Under the pieces are notes generated by a model, which ran no database searches, was not told where the DNA came from, and saw only the letters and a program-made list of their open reading frames with translations. The position numbers were made by a program, and so were the translations under genes. From Drosophila miranda (Eukaryota > Arthropoda > Insecta > Diptera > Drosophilidae): a stretch of DNA of 64,000 nucleotides. The stretch is taken from contig NC_046677.1 in NCBI RefSeq assembly GCF_003369915.1, positions 22,090,913-22,154,912 on the forward strand. Reading direction: 5' to 3'. This document shows, one piece after another, positions 24,085 through 37,015 of this stretch (position 1 is its first letter; the number at the start of each line of letters is the position of its first letter).

Positions 24085-25700
24085 ATGCAGCACCAACGAG
24101 GGCAGAGCCCACTGCATACTTCGAGGCGCAGGTGGAACAGGACCAGATCCAGCGGCAGGAATGGCATGGGCAGCGAGGGCGGTGGCAGGAGCCCCAGCAG
24201 TAGAACCTATCACCTGCCAGCCTTGTTGATTATCCTGCTCGTCCTAATCCAGAACTTTGAGCTTCACATGTGCCGGCAATTGATGAGGCAGCCAAATGAC
24301 AAACGCTCCAAGGACAAGCTCTCCTTCCTGGGCAGCGCTGCAGCCTCGGCCCAGGCTGCCCTGCCCGAGGCTTTGGCTGCAGATGATAAGCGAACTGCAG
24401 GAAGGTCATCTCCCAGCCAGCCCGAGGAGATATTCAGTGCCCCGACCGACGATAGCTACGACGAGTACCCGGTAAGTGGACATCACGCCAGGACGCCAGA
24501 CACCCACAAAAAACTCGAAACCGATACCTGCGTGGGTCGTGTCGGGGTCACCTTTTGCTCATTTGCTTTTTTTGTTTTTCCTGGAAACCTATCTTCTTAC
24601 GCACAATTTGTAATCGTATATTTTTCATTTGATTGCTTTTGATTTGACCCAAAGGTAAATTTCTGACGTCACGTTGCTTTTGATTATGGCAGGTCCTGAA
24701 ACTTTTAATGAGCCGTAGGTTAAAACAACATTTTCAAGAATTTAAGTGGCTAATGTAGATGCGTGGGTAGTACCAATAGAGGCCTCTAACGCGAAAGTTC
24801 TGGAAAGTAATACCATAAAATTTTATAGCAAATGTATGCAATTGCATACACAGCAATTTGTGTGGGTGTTACAGTGAGCAATGATTTAGGCCATCGAAAA
24901 AATAAAGCAAGAAACATGCCAAATTGTAGAGCAGAAAAAACAGACGACCGAATCGAACAAGATAACGAAAAATGTGCGTGTGAGCATGCCGCAATTGCGT
25001 GAATCTCAATCACAAGTTCCTCTTGCGACGGCAAAACTCTTCGATTCATAATTTTTTAAGGTTTCTTGAACTACTTGAACTGATTTTATCGCTCCCTCCA
25101 CAGATGGTTGTACCGAAGCGTGCTGCTCTACTCCTGGATCGTCTGATGGTGGCTCTGCACCATGCCCTTGAACAAGAACGCGTTGGACATCGAATCGGTG
25201 ACTTCTATGCGGACAAGAACAATCTGAATGTCAAGTTGAGTGAATACAAGAACGGATTGGAGGAGCACCAACCAGGGGATCAGGATGGTAAATACTGAAA
25301 TAGAATCTCACATTCTAAACTTGTATAAATTGAATTGGACTTGCGATACAGGGGTCAATCTGCATATGTATAGCGATGATGATCCGGGCGTAATGTTGGA
25401 TTATGATTTCAAAGATTTGAATCAGATCAATCGCGCCACCGGCGAAACAGTAAGTTGGAATATAAAACCTAAATTGCAATATAAGACATAAAATTAGCAG
25501 CGCGATGTGTAAGAAAATTTCAGTTAATGGCAAAGAGCTTTCAGAGAAGAGCCGGTGCGGAATCGGAGCGAACCGGATCGCCCGCCACCGCCGCCACTGG
25601 TTCCCCCACTGGTTCCCGGCGCATACACCCATCCCCCCATGGCTCTGGCGGTGGTCGCATGTACTGGCGTTGCTATTTCAATGCCGTCAGCTGCTTCTAA
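24085..25700 (+). CDS. AstCC: AstCC, allatostatin double C precursor
   Basis: Four coding exons, 24085-24471, 25104-25287, 25352-25449 and 25524-25700, join in frame to 281 residues. The C terminus is MYWRCYFNAVSCF, the somatostatin-like allatostatin-CC core with two cysteines (273 and 280) six residues apart forming a ring. It ends at Phe with no Gly, so it is not amidated. Release could occur after Arg-Arg (255-256) or after the single Arg268. The N terminus is unusual: about 42 residues with eight or more arginines precede a hydrophobic stretch (about 44-58). This looks like a signal anchor rather than a cleaved signal peptide, unless translation starts at the internal Met28. Middle exons contain a conserved helical region (LLLDRLMVALHHALEQER). 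It lies beside its paralogue AstC in the same orientation, as I recall for flies. The product should act on AstC-type G-protein-coupled receptors. Introns are 632, 64 and 74 bp. Confidence 0.92.
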
Positions 25701-28295
25701 TTTACCATCAATACCATCAAAAGTGCAGCTCTGGAGTGAAACGATACGATCTCCAAACAGATCTCCAGAGAGGTTTTCTGTTTTGGGGACAGTTTCCGTT
25801 TCCCCGCTTTTGGTGGCTGCTGTGAGAGTTGTTCGCGCAATTAACTGAAAAAATCCCAACATCCAATTCAAGTTCTGTCATTTGTATCTAGAGGTATCTG
25901 TATCTTGTATCTGTATCTGTAACTGTATCGGTGTATTTGTAGCTCTGTTTATCAATGGAACTCACTGTGAAACTGCGTTATAAATAAACCACAAATGATA
26001 AATCCAATCGCATTCATAAATAAATTAATTCATATTCTTTTTCGCATACACCCATCCTATATATTCCTATAAAAATACATACATGAGTACATAGTATATC
26101 TCTTGGGAAAAATACGGCACAGACAGGAGTATCGTAATCCCAGCCATGCTTAATGCTGATTGACATGACCATAAAACTTCATTCCAACCAAATCCATCCA
26201 TCGCATGCCCTGAACTCGTGTCTCCCATTGCGTTTTATTTTCGGTTGCAGAACGGAGGCGGAAGTGCTCCTTATATCGGTCAGTATCTTGATATACTGCT
26301 GTTGTCAGAGTTATGGGGGCCTATTGAAATGACAGCCTCAGACTAGCCTCAGACACAGCTATACAGCGTACGGTATTAAGGTGATCATCTGTCCCAGGCG
26401 ATCAGCATTCGGTAGCAGCTTCGAGACATCGTCAATCTTGTGTGGAATCTCGAACTTGGCAAAAAGTAATAGCCAAGACAGTGGAGTACCTCAAAGAACG
26501 CCTATTTTTAGCACTATTATTCAATGCCCACAAAGCTTGGATCCCAGTAGGTATCATAAAGCTTCTAAGAACCAGAACCAATTTGGCATTCAGACTTTTC
26601 TGATATCCACGATATACACGATTACAAATTTCTAAGCTGTGGCATCCATAAGATACGAGTAAACCGGAAACCCAGAATCATAGAAAATTATCATATCTAT
26701 AAGATTGCCGAATCTGGCTTAGATCGGGTCATTATTGTAGCCAGAAGTAAAAGCGCTAACTCATTCTCTCTTATTCTCACACACTCTTCTTCGTTACCAT
26801 ACCTGCTTTCAACTTCCCCCTCTAGTATTTCACCTAAATTGTACTCCCCGCGAATTCGGAGCACTCATCTTCCCTGCACTCTTATTTATAGGCAATCCAC
26901 CTTCACTTTAATGCAATTTCCATCTCCACACCGTCTTTCTGCTGTCAATATGGTGAATCTCCGTTGGTGTCCTTTTGAATGCAAATTAACCACTTAAACT
27001 TCGGGAAAACTAGCCTGCGCTCACTTTCCCCACTCAATGCATACCATTACCCAACCTATAGGTTGTCCTTCCCCTACTTGCAGACCAGCCCACAACTGTT
27101 AGGCCAAACTGAACGATCGGCTTAAGTGTGCAATTCACGTACTATATGCCTCAGACATTTCCTTCAGCTTTTGCATTTGAAAGTTTTATCTGGTGGCCAA
27201 TGGCAAAGTTTTATTGGCCAATAGAGCGCATTAATGAGATTGTTTGGACGGACATTAATGAACTTTTATGTGCATCTAATTGCCTTTGTTAATTGATGGT
27301 CTCTAGCTCCCAGGAAGGGAGGAAAATCCGCCTCACAGCAGAGTACTATGTGAGTGCCTGTCCACCTCCATAATCTCTTCCTGCCACATGGCGCGATTTC
27401 CTTATCAATGGGCCGTAAATCAATGGTAGAGCTGCTGCCACTACTATCCGGGTGCATTTTGGACTCGTTTTATGTAACCTCTACGTCATAGATCCCGGCG
27501 TCGAAACGTATGCAACAAGTCTCGCCCCGCCGCAACCCAATCGGCAACAGGTGCCGCTACCTATCCTCTGATACTCACCACGCCCGGTGGGGGGGTGGTT
27601 AAGCGTGGCTGAAGGGGGTGGGGTAATGGTGGCTGTTCGTGTGGTGAAATAATAAGTCGCACACACATTGTTCATACGCACCGTTGTACGAGCCACAGCA
27701 GTGGGTTATCGACTAGAGGATGCTCTATATGTGCTGGCAGTGGGTTGATTTTGGCGCCTTCGGGAATCAGTATTACTTGGGGATGCTCCTGGATGTCTAT
27801 TAGACCACGAGAATATAAGGCGCCCCTTGCACTATGTAACACCTAAGAACAGATCTCGGTTAGCAAGATATAATGATAAAAAACGGAGAAAAAGAGGCGA
27901 AAAGGAGTGTTCTCTACATTATACAAATATCAGAAATTTGTAATATATGCCCCTTTTGCAGAACACTTTTATAGAAATTAATCTGACATTTCGCAACCTT
28001 CTTACAGTTCTGAAAGAACCCATGTACCTCATCCGGAGGCCAAGTGTAACAACAAGTGTTACTTGTTGCAGTATCGCTTGACATGAGGCATAAAGCTTTG
28101 CCCAAGCAGACGCCCCACCTAGCTAAGGCAGAGCCAAAGCCAGAGCCCCTTCCTTCCCCAATTGCTTCCTCGTGCTTCCTGCTGCTGTTGCTGCTGGCTC
28201 TGCTGCTTCTGCTGCTGCTGCTGCTGATGGCTTCGTCGTTGGCGTTGTCGTTGCTGCTGTCGTCGTCAGCCAATGGCAGAATGTTGGCTATTTTG
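25701..28295. other. AstCC 3' flank and AstC upstream region
   Basis: No coding exon was recognised. AATAAA-type signals just after the AstCC stop (AAATAAACC at about 25982) may end that transcript. The part just upstream of AstC (28170-28265) has dense CTG/TCG trinucleotide repeats, which create a spurious open frame on each strand. Confidence 0.5.
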
Positions 28296-28303
28296 TATAT
28301 AAA
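28296..28303 (+). promoter_or_regulatory. AstC TATA box
   Basis: TATATAAA lies about 30 bp before the inferred start of a non-coding exon that ends in a strong donor at 28566. No other TATA-type promoter lies between AstCC and the AstC coding exons in this orientation with a matching donor. Confidence 0.55.
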
Positions 28304-28326
28304 GCCCAGTGTCAGACATGGCCAAC

Positions 28327-28565
28327 ATCGAGTTAACCATTTCCCTTCTTGGCGTTCACATCGAGAGTGGCAGCAGCAACAAGTCAGCCCAAAGTCCAAG
28401 GATCAGATCAGAGTTCGGTTTAGCCAAATCCCAAAAGCAAATAGTACCCACAATTAACAGGAATCGTCTAAAGTTCGTCGCCTGGCACCAGATTTGTCCA
28501 ATTTCCCGACGCCACTTAAATTGCCGGCCATTTCCAGCCCATCCCCAAATCAACGCAAGGAATCG
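28327..28565 (+). other. AstC: AstC non-coding first exon (inferred)
   Basis: The stretch runs from about 30 bp downstream of the TATA box to GAATCG|GTGAGT. Short upstream ATGs are present but there is no long conserved frame. It would splice over 5.7 kb to the TTTCAG acceptor at 34258, 17 nt before the AstC ATG. As I recall, fly AstC also has a 5' UTR intron. The assignment rests on promoter and donor signals only. Confidence 0.5.
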
Positions 28566-31500
28566 GTGAGTACCGGACGTTCGAGCCGTACAAATTGTGT
28601 GTGCCTACCTTTTGGGCCCTTTGGGGGGCACTAAACCGGCCGGCGATTAATTGAAATGGGCATTTGTGTGTCAACGCAAATGAATTTGTGGGCGCGGAAA
28701 TTGTGCGACAAGTGAATTATCGGAGGCAGAGTGAGTTATGACCCAGTGATATCATATCATATGGGCAGATATCCACAGGGATTATTGAGTACACGGGAGT
28801 GCAGTGAGTTATTACCGATGATAGGAAAATGGAAAAGATCACATGGAAATATCGAGAATCAATTGTTAACAACGATTTTTTTCTGTAAAGTTGGCTTAGC
28901 AAAGGCTTATGGAAAGTGTTTGAAATATCATTGATTATAATGATAATATATAATTGGCAATCCTTTAATCAAGCTTGGAAAGTCCAATATAAATTTTTAT
29001 TTTGCTCTCAAGAAACTTTTTTTCTTCCTTTACGCCCATCATTCAGATCTGAAAATTGTATCAGTTTCCTATAGTATTTCTGAAAAAAAGAATTTAAGCT
29101 GTTGAGGCCATTTTTTAAATCTTTTAGAACATTTTATTTATAGAAAAAAGTGAAAGAAGGTTTTCCGCTTGATTTTCTGTGGAAATATAGTTTGGCTCTG
29201 ATATAAATTGAAGATTTTTCGGAAAACTCAAACTGAGTTTATTGTGAAAATATATGTAAAGGATTGTATGGAGGGATTACTTCAAGCTTCCCGGAAATGG
29301 AAAAGCTCCATAAATCATACGAAAATCTGAAAAAAAAGAAAAGAAAATTATAAATAAAAGTAAAAAGAAATATGCTCATGTTATGGTAGAAAATTTTGTA
29401 GTTCAATCATTCAAGAGGTTGAAAATATTCATTGGAATAGTAAAACATTGAACCAATAACTATCTTTATTTATATATTTTATTGGTATAAATTTTAGTAA
29501 AAACATGAAATACTTTCTTTAAATTCTGCAATAAATTAGTCTGAAAATCTTTAAGCATTTCTGTTTATGTTTCCACCAAAATTTTTGGATATTCTGAAAG
29601 AAACACTTTAACAATGAAAAATATTTATAGCTGGTTTTAAAATAGCTTTTTCTACTTCAAAAATAATGAAAGTCCAAAGGCACACAGAAATGTTCATCCG
29701 AAATAGAGCTTAGGGAAAAGTCGCAGCACATTTGTTCGACATTTTACCGCCAGGAAGGTGTGCGAAAGGTGCTGGGGCCTTTGTTATGGAAACACCAGAA
29801 ACACCCACAGGCTGACAAATATATGCCATTCGGAGTCAATACATCATCTGCTTTTATCCCTTTCCTCCCCCATGATGTATTTAAATGTAATTTTTGTTTT
29901 GAATTTATGTACGTACGTCACTCCGGGGACCAATGGCTTGAGCAGCCTAATGACGGAGTAGGAGAGGAAACCTCCTACGATTCGGGTTGAATGAAAATGA
30001 TTTGAATTATTTATGGAGTGTAGAAAAATCTGGCCAAGTGAAGAGCTAACTCTGTTCAGTTCTGTTTTGGTTTTCGTTTTGATTTAAACTTCAATCTCCA
30101 CTCAAGAGCCCCAAGTTGATAAATAACTCGACTTCACTTGGCTCTAGACGGGGTTCGACTCTCGACCGATTCCTGCTGAAATGAAGCCGCAATCAAATTG
30201 CATTTAATATTTATTAGAATTTCCCTTTCCTTGCTTGTTTTTTTCTCCTTTTTCATTATTTTTTTGGCTGTGGTTCGAGGCCATCAATGAGGCAGATAAT
30301 TTTGGGCAGAATTTATGATAGAAAAACCCGGGGAGGGAGTGAAAAGTGGGGGTTATCCTGTGGCCTTTAAAAACAAGTTAGGGGCCACTCAAAATAGCAC
30401 TCGTTTAAATATTTAACAATTCAAATTAAATATGAAGATGGTTATTCAGCATAATTTATTAAACTTTGATGAAGCTCTTGGGTCAAAAGTTGACAGTGCT
30501 TTTAGCGACAATTAATTTATATTTCTAGACATCAAAACATCATCAAAGAGTTTTTTTTGTTAAAGTTTAAGGATTTAACCTTTCAATTTAAAAAGTTTTG
30601 TTTACCGAAAATTTGTAATTAAATTCGAATTAAGCTTACAATTTCTGAATACTTTTTCAATTCCAATGAAGACCATATCTTTCATAGCCGTAGAACCTTC
30701 CAATAGTCCCCAGAACCTAAACAGATTTGATCTCGTCTACAAACTCTTAATATTTCCAACATTCCAGGAAATTGTCGCAAGAATTTTCTGTCCATTATTT
30801 TTCAAGACATTTATTCCTATCAAATATTTACTTGTTACATTTATTTTCATTTCCTCAGTTTCCTTTTCATTTCGAGTGCCAACCATATTGACAAATCTCC
30901 CTCTTCTCCTCCATTACACATTTTTACCGGAAACCGTCATTTTCCACCTCCAAATGGGGGGCCTTCCCTCAGGCTCAGTAGCTCCAAAAAAATGCGCTGC
31001 AATAATTGAGTAAAGAGTGTGGGCCTCGTCAGAGTCTTAAACTCTAATTGAGGACACAACTCTTCCGTTTAGGACGGTAGCGTTTGAACCGAAGTTGCCA
31101 CAAATCAAAGCAAAACCGCAACGCGGGCACCGCCGCCGAAACTCGATACAACTTCAAGTCACTCCTGTCCCCGAGCCCCAAGGAAAATGGAAAGCAATTT
31201 TTATGTTTTCGCAGCTGTTTATTTGAAGATGTCTGAAGTTTCCAAGTTTTGGGTGACGTGACTGACGTAATTTTAATTTGATCCAAGTGGAAATGGTCGC
31301 TAAAAAATATCAAATGACCAGATAAATCACATGGCCAAGGACAAGGCTCTGGCAGGTCCTGCCAGACACACACACACACATTAATGATGCCCACGGCAGG
31401 TCCTTGACGCAAATATTTGGCCAACGACATTTGGTCCTTAGCTAATTATACCCTGTAATTGGGGAATGGATGGAGTATGTTGTATTGTTAGAGATGTGCA

Positions 31501-34258
31501 GACATGTCTTTCTATCGGAGTTGGAGGAACCCCGATTGGAGTATTCCTAAAACAAGAATATAGAACATATCTTCCCCTTTTTCTGTCAAAATTCTTTTAT
31601 GGAGTGCCTCCATCTCTTTTGGTCTCATTCTACAAGAATTAAAGGGTACCTGTAAGTCGAAAGTAGAGTACTCTCCTGTTTGAAAGTTCCACTTAGCCCG
31701 GAGCCGAAACAACGAAAACTCAAACTGAAAACAGAACTAAGCTGCTTGTGGCATAGACGGCTCTGGCATCCTCGTCCAGGATTAGCCGGCAATAGTATCC
31801 GGAAGGAGACCAACGTGAAAATTGCATTTTCCTTTTCCTCCGTTTTCACTCCTTTTGTTTCAGTTCCTGCATTGTCGTGGCGACGGCGGGTGGCGGTGGC
31901 TCCACTCTGATATTAAATTTCCAATTAACATTGGAGCATTATTTATCGGTGGCAATAAAAGTGTCCTGATTATGTTTGGCTCCGGGCTCTGCTTAGGGCC
32001 TGGTGCGGGTCTGGTTTGGGCCTTTTATTATTCCATTCGGATCTGGCTAGAGTTCGACTGAGAGCCTGCCATCCATCCCACCCACAGCCTTGTTATTAGT
32101 TTTTATTTATCATCCCACTGCTGCTGCTTAATCTATCAAATATTTTATGAGCTAAAAGCAGTATCCAGGCACGTAAAGTAGTGCCACTGGTAGGCATTAT
32201 AATTATCTCTGTTTGGTATTGCATTTGTAAAGTGTTTCAGAGATTCGCCTGCAGTTTTGTCGTTGACAAACATTAGAAAATATATCCATATGCAGCTTGC
32301 TTTTACACACAACATTTGTATGGCTTTATGGCAGGGCTTAGAGCCATTAATAGATAACAATTGGTGTGGAAATTGTTAGGTAGGGAACTGGAAAGATTTT
32401 AAATGAAAGCTCAGCTAGTTAAAACGCTTATTTGTTGCCTACTTTTAGGAGATTTTTAGAAGGAAAGTATAAATGTTTTATGCATAAAAGAAATACAACA
32501 AAATACATAGAATATGTAGTACTTTTATTGGATTACATACATCAAATGATTACCTTCAAAATACGCTCCAAGCTTCGTTGAAGTTTTACAAAATTTAAAT
32601 ACTAAAATATTCTATTATTTATAAAATCCTCTAATCCTCCTACAAACCACACAATTTTCAATACATATCCTTGGCCAGAAGCAAAGTCAGGAAAATGCAA
32701 AAATGACAAGCCATAAAATTCCAGAAAATTCTAGCAGCTGCCAAAGGTGCCTGATTTTTCCTTCGAGCATCCAAGCAGCTAAAGAAGCAACATTTTATGA
32801 GCTGCAGCAGCCAGATGAGACAAGTCATTAACATTTACGGCCTCCATCAATGAGGTCCTTCATGGGTTAGGGCCTCGTCTCTGGTGGTTTTTTATATGAG
32901 GCGCTTACCTGTTGCATGCTGATGACACTGAAAGTCATTTGATGACCCCATTTTTCCGGGCTAAGCGAGTGTATGCCAGGGGATTTATCTATCCTACAGA
33001 TTTCTTCTGGCTTCGGCTGCTTACGTATTCATGGTTTATGTATGGGGTTTTTCTTTTGATTTTCCGCCCACTTCATTGCCAACAAATTAGTAATTAGGTG
33101 TGGACTGCAAATGCTAGAGGAGTTAGAGGTAAAGTATTTGCTCTGAATACTGTATATGTTTAATGGGCTTTTCCTTTGATGCTTGTTCCAGGAAAAGGGA
33201 ATAGTTTGACCTCCAATAACACAAGGGAAGGAGTAAAATTACCCCCTAACTTTTGTAATTGGGAAATAAGTAATTAACATGTTAATGGTTTTGTATCTGA
33301 ATTGATGTTTGAAGGTCCAGCAAGTGTAATCTGCTACATGTGGAATTTATTAGTGATATAATCTTCGATTCATAGACTTCCTTGAGGGTGACTTGGTAAT
33401 CCTCCGAATTGAGCTTGGAATCTCATAACAAACTGTCAGAGACTGTTCAGATTGAGTCCTCCTGCTCATCCGCACTTACATAAGCCATCAGTCGCTTGAG
33501 CAGTCACACATCTGTGGATGTGTGGAAGAACCCGTATATCAAACTCGAATCACGTTTCGGCTCAGCCTCGGGACGAAATCAATTAAAGTTCGCCCACTGG
33601 CCCACGTTTGAAGGGCAGTGTCCAGGACCTGTTATTGTGTGGCTGCCACACGTTGCACAATTGGCATTGTATTACGGATTATGGATGCAGGGCGCGTGGC
33701 TGTCTGGCAGTGGCAATGTTTCGGTTGCAAGTTCATATCCGTTTTTAATTGCGGAAATGCACTTAAGCGGGGCTAAGGTGAAAAGCAGCAGCAGCCACTC
33801 GACCTGGCCGGACCCACCCTGTACTCCAACCCGAAAGGGTATGCGGGTCACGTTTGTGGAAACAAGTGTTCTGGTTGCAGCTCCAATCTGCTTTGATATG
33901 AGTCCCTGTTGAGCGCGATACTCGTCGTACTCGTGTAAGGAAAAAACTGCACAGGGAAATCCGTGACCTTTAATTAAAAATATTGTCAGCCATCTTTTGA
34001 ACAGTCTGTGTGGCGTGCAACATGGCTTTGAGCTTCGCAGGATGTTCGGTAACCGTAAAAGCGTTGGTTGCATGTGCTGCAATGGTGGCTCAAATTCTTG
34101 GAAGCCTGCCACAGCCCTTACCATAAAGATCCGTGTTGTGCAATATTAGTTACGGATTAAACGGCATTTCGAAGTTCTAGGAAACAAGATACAAAAAGCT
34201 AATCCAAAGGCACTTTAAGGCTAATTAACCCTCAACTTTTATTCTCTACCACTTTCAG
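28566..34258 (+). other. AstC first intron (inferred), no other gene seen
   Basis: This is long AT-rich sequence. Two opposing open frames at 33496-33912 (+) and 33672-34124 (-) overlap each other and have no recognisable domain or splice support, so I treat them as chance. A CA repeat lies at about 31369-31380. An intron of this size next to a neuropeptide gene plausibly holds enhancers. Confidence 0.45.
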
Positions 34259-34275
34259 TTGAAAACCCCATCAAA

Positions 34276-34775
34276 ATGATGAAATACGTGCAGATTCTGT
34301 TGTGCTATGGCCTGCTCCTGGCTCTGGTCTTCTCCGTCAGCGAGGCCCGACCTTCCACAGCCGAAACAGGACCCGTAAGTACATGCCGTAGGTCGGCACT
34401 GAGATTGACCCTAGCTCTAATGAACTCTATGATATATTTTGATGCCGATGAAGGATGCCGATGGTCTGGAGGGACAGGAGGGTGAGGATGTACGTGGCGC
34501 CTATGGTGGAGGCTATGATATGCCAGCCCAGGCCATCTATCCCAACATACCCATGGACCGCCTGCAGATGCTCTTCGCCCAGTACAGACCCACGTAAGAG
34601 GATGGGGAACGAGGGAGTGGTTCTGTGCATAATTAATCTATATCCCAGTTACAGCGCCTACTTGAGGACCCCCTCCTATGGCAATATGAACGAGCTGTAT
34701 CGGCTGCCCGAGAGCAAGCGTCAAGTGAGGTATCGGCAGTGCTACTTCAATCCCATCTCCTGCTTTAGGAAGTAA
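34276..34775 (+). CDS. AstC: AstC, allatostatin C (drostatin-C) precursor
   Basis: Three coding exons, 34276-34374, 34454-34593 and 34649-34775, encode 121 residues. A cleavable signal peptide (MMKYVQILLCYGLLLALVF, cut near SEA|RP) is followed by a spacer rich in Gly, Tyr and Pro. Near the C terminus, Lys-Arg precedes the mature peptide QVRYRQCYFNPISCF (residues 105-119), which is followed only by Arg-Lys. The Gln can cyclise to pyroglutamate, Cys111-Cys118 form the ring, and the Phe C terminus is free (no Gly for amidation). AstC is the arthropod somatostatin homologue acting on AstC-R1/R2 receptors; in flies it is made in neurons and gut endocrine cells. The acceptor of the second exon (GATGAAG|GATGCC) has a poor pyrimidine tract but is the only one that keeps the conserved frame. 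A poly(A) signal AATAAA lies at 35037-35042. Confidence 0.96.
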
Positions 34776-35036
34776 ATTTTCTACCTCACCGGAAGTGTAT
34801 CCGTACCGTAACCGAAAAGCCCTTGGATAACATTAACATTTCAAGCATTTCAAACAAAAAACAAAACCAAATCAAACCCAGCATGGAATTTAGCATAAAA
34901 CCTCAGACAAAAATCTAACGCAAAAATGTTTAGTGCAATTAAACTAAAGCTAAGACTCAAACTACATATATCTTTATATATACATCCCCCTTATATATGT
35001 ATATCGCAAATATAAATGTCTAAACAAAATACTGCA

Positions 35037-35042
35037 AATAAA
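35037..35042 (+). terminator. Poly(A) signal, likely AstC
   Basis: AATAAA is about 260 bp after the AstC stop in AT-rich sequence, with a GT/T-rich stretch following. Confidence 0.55.
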
Positions 35043-36009
35043 TGCTTCATTGTAGTTACCAAAAAAAAAGCAGATCGAGGAAATATTTATTGAAAATATA
35101 TATTTGCAAGACAAACGAAAATTGTAAGCCCTTTTTGTGTCTTTTTCTACAATTCTTGATTTACGCTTGGCATATGGTGTGGTAAAATAATATATACAAA
35201 CAATTTGAATCGCATTGAATTGCAATTGAAATTTTCTTTTGTACATTTAAATGGTACATTCAAGTCTCTTGTATAATACTAGCAACAATTTATGAAATGA
35301 CAAAGTACAGTATGCAAATGTTAGAGCCATATAACAATATCTCTATATACAAATCGATACATGTAATATATATATACAATACATACATTAAATAAATAAA
35401 GTTATACGTATGCATACGAGTACGTAGAAAATAAATGCGAATGTCGAGGGAAAATTTACATTTAATGGAATTCTATAAGCTTTTGATTATTTTTGTTATT
35501 ATTTGTAGTTTAAGTACTTTGTTTATATTTTTACATTCCTATTCCATCGCCATATTTATTCCTTATCTATTCAACTTGGATATACTTCAGTTTCATGTTC
35601 TTTGACATATTAGATTGCATTTCGGATATAAATTTAAGATACATTTATTCTGATAAAGTACTTATTTAATATTAGCCTTCTAGAATTCGTTAGTCGTGTG
35701 ATATTTACAAAAACAGAGATCTCATATCCCATATGTATACATCATAAAATATACACACTCATCCTTGATCGAGAGCTATAACCCTTCTTGGACAATAGTG
35801 AGTCCGCAATGAGTACCAGGTATTATCGTGTCGCTTCACGTGTGCCGCGACTTCGGAACGTTTCGACGAGTCTTGTCTATACATCGTTTCAGATGGAATT
35901 GGAACAAAGAAACTCCAACAGCAAGGGTGAATAATGATTCTTATTTCAAATATAAACAAACTTTGGATACATTTTAATAATATGATTAGGTAGAAGCGCT
36001 TGATATGCT
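35043..36009. other. Intergenic, no gene supported
   Basis: AT-rich sequence with a short less AT-rich piece at 35760-35930. That piece reads as a 66-codon open frame on the minus strand but begins in AT-rich sequence, lacks promoter or splice signals and matches nothing I know. Confidence 0.4.
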
Positions 36010-36420
36010 CGTTAGGAGTCCGTCTCGGCTCGTTGTGGTACCGCTTGGGATCTGAGACCTGCTGTCAGCAGTTATGCCATCCGGATGCTCTTAAGACGTT
36101 GGATATCTAGCTGGGACATACTGTGGACATTTCTAAAATGAGAGTTATGAAGGGCGAGTGTTGTAACCTTTTTCTGCTGAGAACTGGACAGGAGCAGAAC
36201 AGGTGTTTCACCGTCTCCTCCTTTTTTCTCGTCTCTACAGCTACGTCAGAGGTCATTATGTGGGGTGCCCAGCCTGATTGCTTGGTTGCCTGTTAGCCAA
36301 TGTTCTGTGACTGCGCTGCACCTTTTTCTGCCGAGTTTGCAGAGCTCTGAGGCATCTATGTTCGGCCATGTTTGCCGAGTTGTGCGACATCGCGGCACTA
36401 ATTGCCACATATCGTCTGTA
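36010..36420 (-). mobile_element. Degenerate non-LTR retrotransposon (jockey-like) 3' fragment
   Basis: Read on the minus strand from about 36390, the sequence encodes TTRQTWPNIDAS, then HWLTGNQAIRLGTPHND, then after an in-frame stop RSCRDEK, and after a frameshift EETVKHLFCSCPVLSRKR. This order (TR.TWP, LTGH/N..RLG, C..C, EET..HLLC.CP) is the C-terminal end after the reverse transcriptase of jockey-clade elements in Drosophila. At least one stop and one frameshift show that it is dead. No upstream reverse transcriptase part, poly(A) tail or target-site duplication was found. Confidence 0.75.
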
Positions 36421-37015
36421 AGTCACTTGTATTGACCATTATTTAATATATAGATAATTACAATCAACATCTAAATCTCATTTTATATATGTAGCTACCA
36501 AAACAAGGGTTTCTCTATCAAAATTGAATTTGTTCCTGAAGATATTCCATTCGAAACTCACCAAATGCCGATACGTTTTTTTCATATTGCTAATTGGTAC
36601 AAAAAGTCGATTCATATTTTTTTTTATTTTATTCGGCATGTTTAAAAACATTCTATAAAAGTTATATCTATTTAATAAAATATTTTTGAAACTAAAAAAG
36701 ATGATATTTCTTTTTATTCAGGAACATTTTATAAGACATTTTAGAAAAAAGTTTAAGTTTGGAATTTATTCAATCTGTATGTAAGAATTATTTCAAGTAT
36801 CTCAGTATTTGATTCTTATATCTAGCTTTTTGTATAAATCTATCTAGTGTCTGTGAGATTGTTTCAAGGATTTGGTGTTGCCTCTTAGGCCGAATATCCT
36901 TTAGATCTTGAAGAACTCTGCTCTGTTATCACTCCATTCAATCGCGTATAATTATAATTAACGATCCTCGTTGGATCTTGACATCCTAATCACATTTATC
37001 TGTCCCGCTTTATCT
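36421..37015. other. Intergenic, no gene seen
   Basis: Very AT-rich with poly-T and poly-A runs. The end nearest 37015 should be the 3' UTR of the small secreted-peptide gene (possible TTTATT signals on the opposite strand). Confidence 0.4.

Noticed and set aside
27914-28457. Ser-rich and Leu-rich open frames on both strands before AstC
   Set aside because: They are created by CTG/TCG trinucleotide repeats just upstream of the AstC TATA box.
30145-30175. GGGTTCGACTCTC resembling a tRNA B box
   Set aside because: No A box or acceptor-stem pairing at the correct distance upstream.
33496-34124. Two overlapping open frames on opposite strands (138 and 150 codons) before AstC
   Set aside because: They overlap each other, have no domain, signal peptide or splice context, and lie in the inferred AstC intron; chance frames in a less AT-rich patch.
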